From positions 930,001-994,000 of the forward strand of contig NW_026570230.1 of assembly GCF_019649055.1 (NCBI RefSeq): 64,000 nucleotides of DNA. The letters are read 5' to 3'. Positions 62,931 through 64,000 of the stretch are shown here, piece after piece. A program made the position numbers and the translations under genes. Each line of letters starts with the position of its first letter. Positions within the stretch are counted from its first letter, which is position 1. The DNA comes from Paramacrobiotus metropolitanus (lineage: Eukaryota; Tardigrada; Eutardigrada; Parachela; Macrobiotidae). The notes under the pieces are model-generated. The model was not told the DNA's origin, did not search any database, and was given only the letters and a program-made list of their open reading frames with translations.

Positions 62931-64000
62931 CTGCAAATACAACATATCATACAATTTACAAAAATATCTTGGGCATATGCCTCCTGAAGTGGTACTGCAT
63001 AGTACACGAACGAGATTGAAAAAGATTTTTATAATGGTGACATTAATGTCATTATCGACGTTCCTGACCTGAGCATCCGTTTTTGAAAATTTTCAAACAA
63101 CGGCGAGTCCAAAAAAGTATCACAGAATGGCGTAGAATGTCCAGATCTCGTATGTACAAAACAATCCTCGAAAAAGCCGGTAATCAATCAGTAGTTATCC
63201 ACAATTTTGGGCTTAAAGAAGGGAGCAATAGTTTTTCAGCAAGAAGAATCCCAAAGTCGCCAGATTTGGTTATACAGAACGCTGCCGCATATCCGAGCCA
63301 CACACTACCACACCGTCGAACAAAAACCGCTCGGCTAACGTTACAGATGCAACATGTTCCTTTGGCGAAAATGTGTGTCCTCGGTGCAGTTCTCTTGCTA
63401 TCGTTGCACACTGTCGCAGCGTCTTCTCATTTCCGGCTGCCGAGATCTGCCGAATGACATACACGCCAGCGGTATAATATACACGATTTTACTGCAGAGT
63501 ACGGTAGTATGGAAGCTGCTGTTTTAAAAATATCTTTTCGATGGTTTTTTGCTCATGAGCAACGCCAGCAGTTTTCGCAGTGATGGCGCATGGGCTAATT
63601 GCCTACGTCAACTGCTTGGCACAGTTTAGCCCGCTGCCAGAGCTGCCCGGCATTTGCGTATCTGTATGTGACAGGGATTCATAGATTCATATTGCGAATG
63701 TTCAGCTGCCTGTTGAAATATGTATGTCTCATACAACATAAACGATCGGATTACTAACGTAATTTCACAAACGCCATGTTACTGGGTGACTTGGACAAAG
63801 CAAAAAACGCTGCCAGTCCTTATAAGCACGGAAAACATTTTCACATTTTTCGCACGTATGGAATGTGTATACTTAAAAAATTCTGTTAACGAATACCCAT
63901 TTGCAAGTACTTAGTTATCGGAAAAAGAAATCTGCCGATTCAGTTAAAACCTAGAAAATACTCCAAGCATAGACAAATTCGGCCAATTGTTTGCTATAAC
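62931..64000. other. Right edge, no firm gene
   Basis: A plus-strand frame at 63083-63457 ends with a signal-peptide-like MCVLGAVLLLSLHTVAASSH just before its stop; it lacks a mature part and is not called. Upstream exons of the minus-strand IQ-motif gene are expected here but none could be recognised. Confidence 0.35.

Noticed and set aside
63083-63457. Secreted peptide gene
   Set aside because: A signal-peptide-like stretch is present but the frame stops about 12 residues later, and the part before it is unlike a leader exon.

Overview
The window is animal nuclear DNA: multi-exon genes with GT-AG introns (mostly 60-600 bp), AT-rich spacers, and proteins of metazoan families (KANSL1, tetraspanin-31, receptor guanylate cyclases, angiotensin-converting enzyme, IAH1 esterase). 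No viral or bacterial block is seen. The compact introns and the tandem family expansions suggest a small-genome ecdysozoan-like invertebrate; a tardigrade would fit, but that is inference. Gene models were built by hand by joining exons at splice sites and checking that codon phases agree.

Layout. 0.16-1.05 kb (+): 3' end of a Ly6/three-finger GPI-anchored protein gene. 1.5-7.0 kb (-): an eight-exon KANSL1 homologue, tail to tail with it. 7.0-12.9 kb: no gene recognised. 12.9-17.75 kb (+): a tetraspanin-31-like gene with two alternative last exons. 19.2-23.6 kb: one intact tRNA-Arg(UCG) gene, a roughly 130 bp tandem array of 5'-truncated copies of it, two 5'-half copies, and a MITE-like element with terminal inverted repeats.

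24.7-58.7 kb (+) is a same-strand cluster. Three receptor guanylate cyclase genes (24.7-32.7, 35.2-40.6, 52.2-58.7 kb) share an almost identical exon plan: signal peptide, ANF-receptor-like ectodomain, one membrane span, pseudokinase domain, dimerisation coil, cyclase domain. A spare first exon lies at 34.06 kb. Two tandem M2-family peptidyl-dipeptidase (ACE-like) genes (41.45-45.18 and 46.7-50.5 kb) sit between the second and third cyclases. The cluster therefore pairs probable peptide receptors that make cGMP with secreted enzymes that trim peptides. The first cyclase has a one-base frameshift in its pseudokinase domain. The second ACE-like gene has a frame break in its signal peptide and a His-to-Phe change at a substrate-binding position.

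58.7-60.04 kb (-): an IAH1-type SGNH esterase, tail to tail with the last cyclase. 60.1-60.5 kb (-): a Tc1-like DNA-binding-domain fragment. 61.9-62.9 kb (-): the last two exons of an IQ-motif protein. The remaining sequence to 64 kb holds nothing I can name.
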